Shown: positions 63,848-64,000 of the stretch, in pieces
How the letters are laid out: the number at the start of each line of letters is the position of its first letter
How positions within the stretch are numbered: the first letter of the stretch is position 1
Assembly: GCF_014692525.1 (NCBI RefSeq)
Contig: NZ_JACNYL010000001.1
Coordinates: 1,116,001 to 1,180,000 of the forward strand
Origin: Sphingobacterium chuzhouense
GTDB taxonomy: Bacteria > Bacteroidota > Bacteroidia > Sphingobacteriales > Sphingobacteriaceae
Length of the DNA stretch: 64,000 bases
Direction of reading: 5' to 3'
The notes under the pieces: model-generated
The model's input: the letters and a program-made list of their open reading frames with translations, nothing else
Database searches by the model: none
What the model was told of the DNA's origin: nothing
Position numbers and translations under genes: made by a program

Positions 63848-64000
63848 GCCCGAACAACAACCAGCGAATGATCTTTACCTTTATATTGATTATATAACAG
63901 GATATTTTTCCAAGTTGTTTTCGGTGGATTTTTTTCGTTCCAATACAAAATGGGTGGAACAGTTTGATATTTCAGCACGAAAGCAGCGGCAGCCAATCCA
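63841..64000 (-). CDS. Probable beta-ketoacyl synthase, C-terminal end only
   Basis: The last 52 or so codons of a gene that continues beyond the window. The peptide begins GLAAAAFVLKYQTVPPILYW and ends KGKDHSLVVVRAC, which fits the C-terminus of a type II 3-oxoacyl-ACP synthase-like protein (a stretch on precursors and payload near the end, then a hydrophobic strand). It overlaps the deacetylase start by 7 bases. The identification rests on a short segment plus the pigment-cluster context. Confidence 0.55.
   Translation of the reverse strand, partial: GLAAAAFVLKYQTVPPILYWNEKNPPKTTWKNILLYNQYKGKDHSLVVVRAC

Noticed and set aside
1..64000. CRISPR arrays, tRNA or rRNA genes, transposases and integrases
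   Set aside because: No regularly spaced repeats, cloverleaf-type sequences or recombinase motifs were noticed on either strand by reading; this was not computed.

Overview
The window looks like a chromosomal segment of a Bacteroidota bacterium, most likely the Sphingobacteriaceae (Sphingobacterium-like). The evidence is three SusC/SusD pairs, two ECF sigma/FecR pairs, a flexirubin/aryl-polyene-type pigment operon, an epimerase-fold threonine dehydrogenase and repeated TAnnTTTG (Bacteroidota -7) promoter elements. No tRNA, rRNA, CRISPR array, integrase or transposase was seen. All family calls come from reading the protein sequences; no database search was run.

Layout. (1) 1-3.2 kb: housekeeping genes (YebC-like partial, threonine dehydrogenase, asd, a DeoR-type regulator). 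(2) 3.3-10.4 kb: a surface-glycan cluster. A tightly overlapping operon holds a flippase, a VioA-like sugar aminotransferase, a NeuD/VioB-like acetyltransferase and a Fuc4NAc-transferase-family enzyme. It is followed by two divergently oriented paralogous glycosyltransferases and a GT2. (3) 10.4-16.5 kb: DUF3820, trhO, a hybrid histidine kinase, exonuclease III, a cyclophilin, a small conserved protein and a low-molecular-weight tyrosine phosphatase. (4) 16.6-21.4 kb: an orphan SusC/SusD pair without enzymes. (5) 21.5-22.3 kb: two small divergent HTH-like genes around two tandem palindromes, resembling a phage cI/cro switch. (6) 22.3-28 kb: HtrA protease, dapF and a SNF2 helicase.

(7) 28.1-52.9 kb: the main feature, a large polysaccharide-utilisation locus built as two convergent halves. 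The plus-strand half is GH18, GH20, ECF sigma, FecR, SusC, SusD, GH16 and sulfatase. The minus-strand half is ECF sigma, FecR, SusC, SusD, GH16 and GH2. GH18 + GH20 + GH2 + two GH16 + a GlcNAc-6-sulfatase-like enzyme fits a sulfated poly-N-acetyllactosamine such as keratan sulfate or mucin-type glycans (inference). A shared 28-bp promoter-like motif precedes both GH18 and the plus-strand fecR, suggesting that the plus-strand sigma factor drives both, including its own operon.

(8) 52.9-64 kb: a minus-strand operon for a flexirubin/aryl-polyene-type pigment (ketosynthase end, deacetylase, LolA-like, lipoprotein, FabZ-like dehydratase, GT2-DUF2062, MMPL-acyltransferase fusion, FAD desaturase/oxidoreductase, CoA-ligase-like). 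It is interrupted by an oppositely oriented GNAT acetyltransferase gene at 60.9-61.4 kb. The FAD oxidoreductase gene carries a run of nine G in its reading frame, a possible slippage site.
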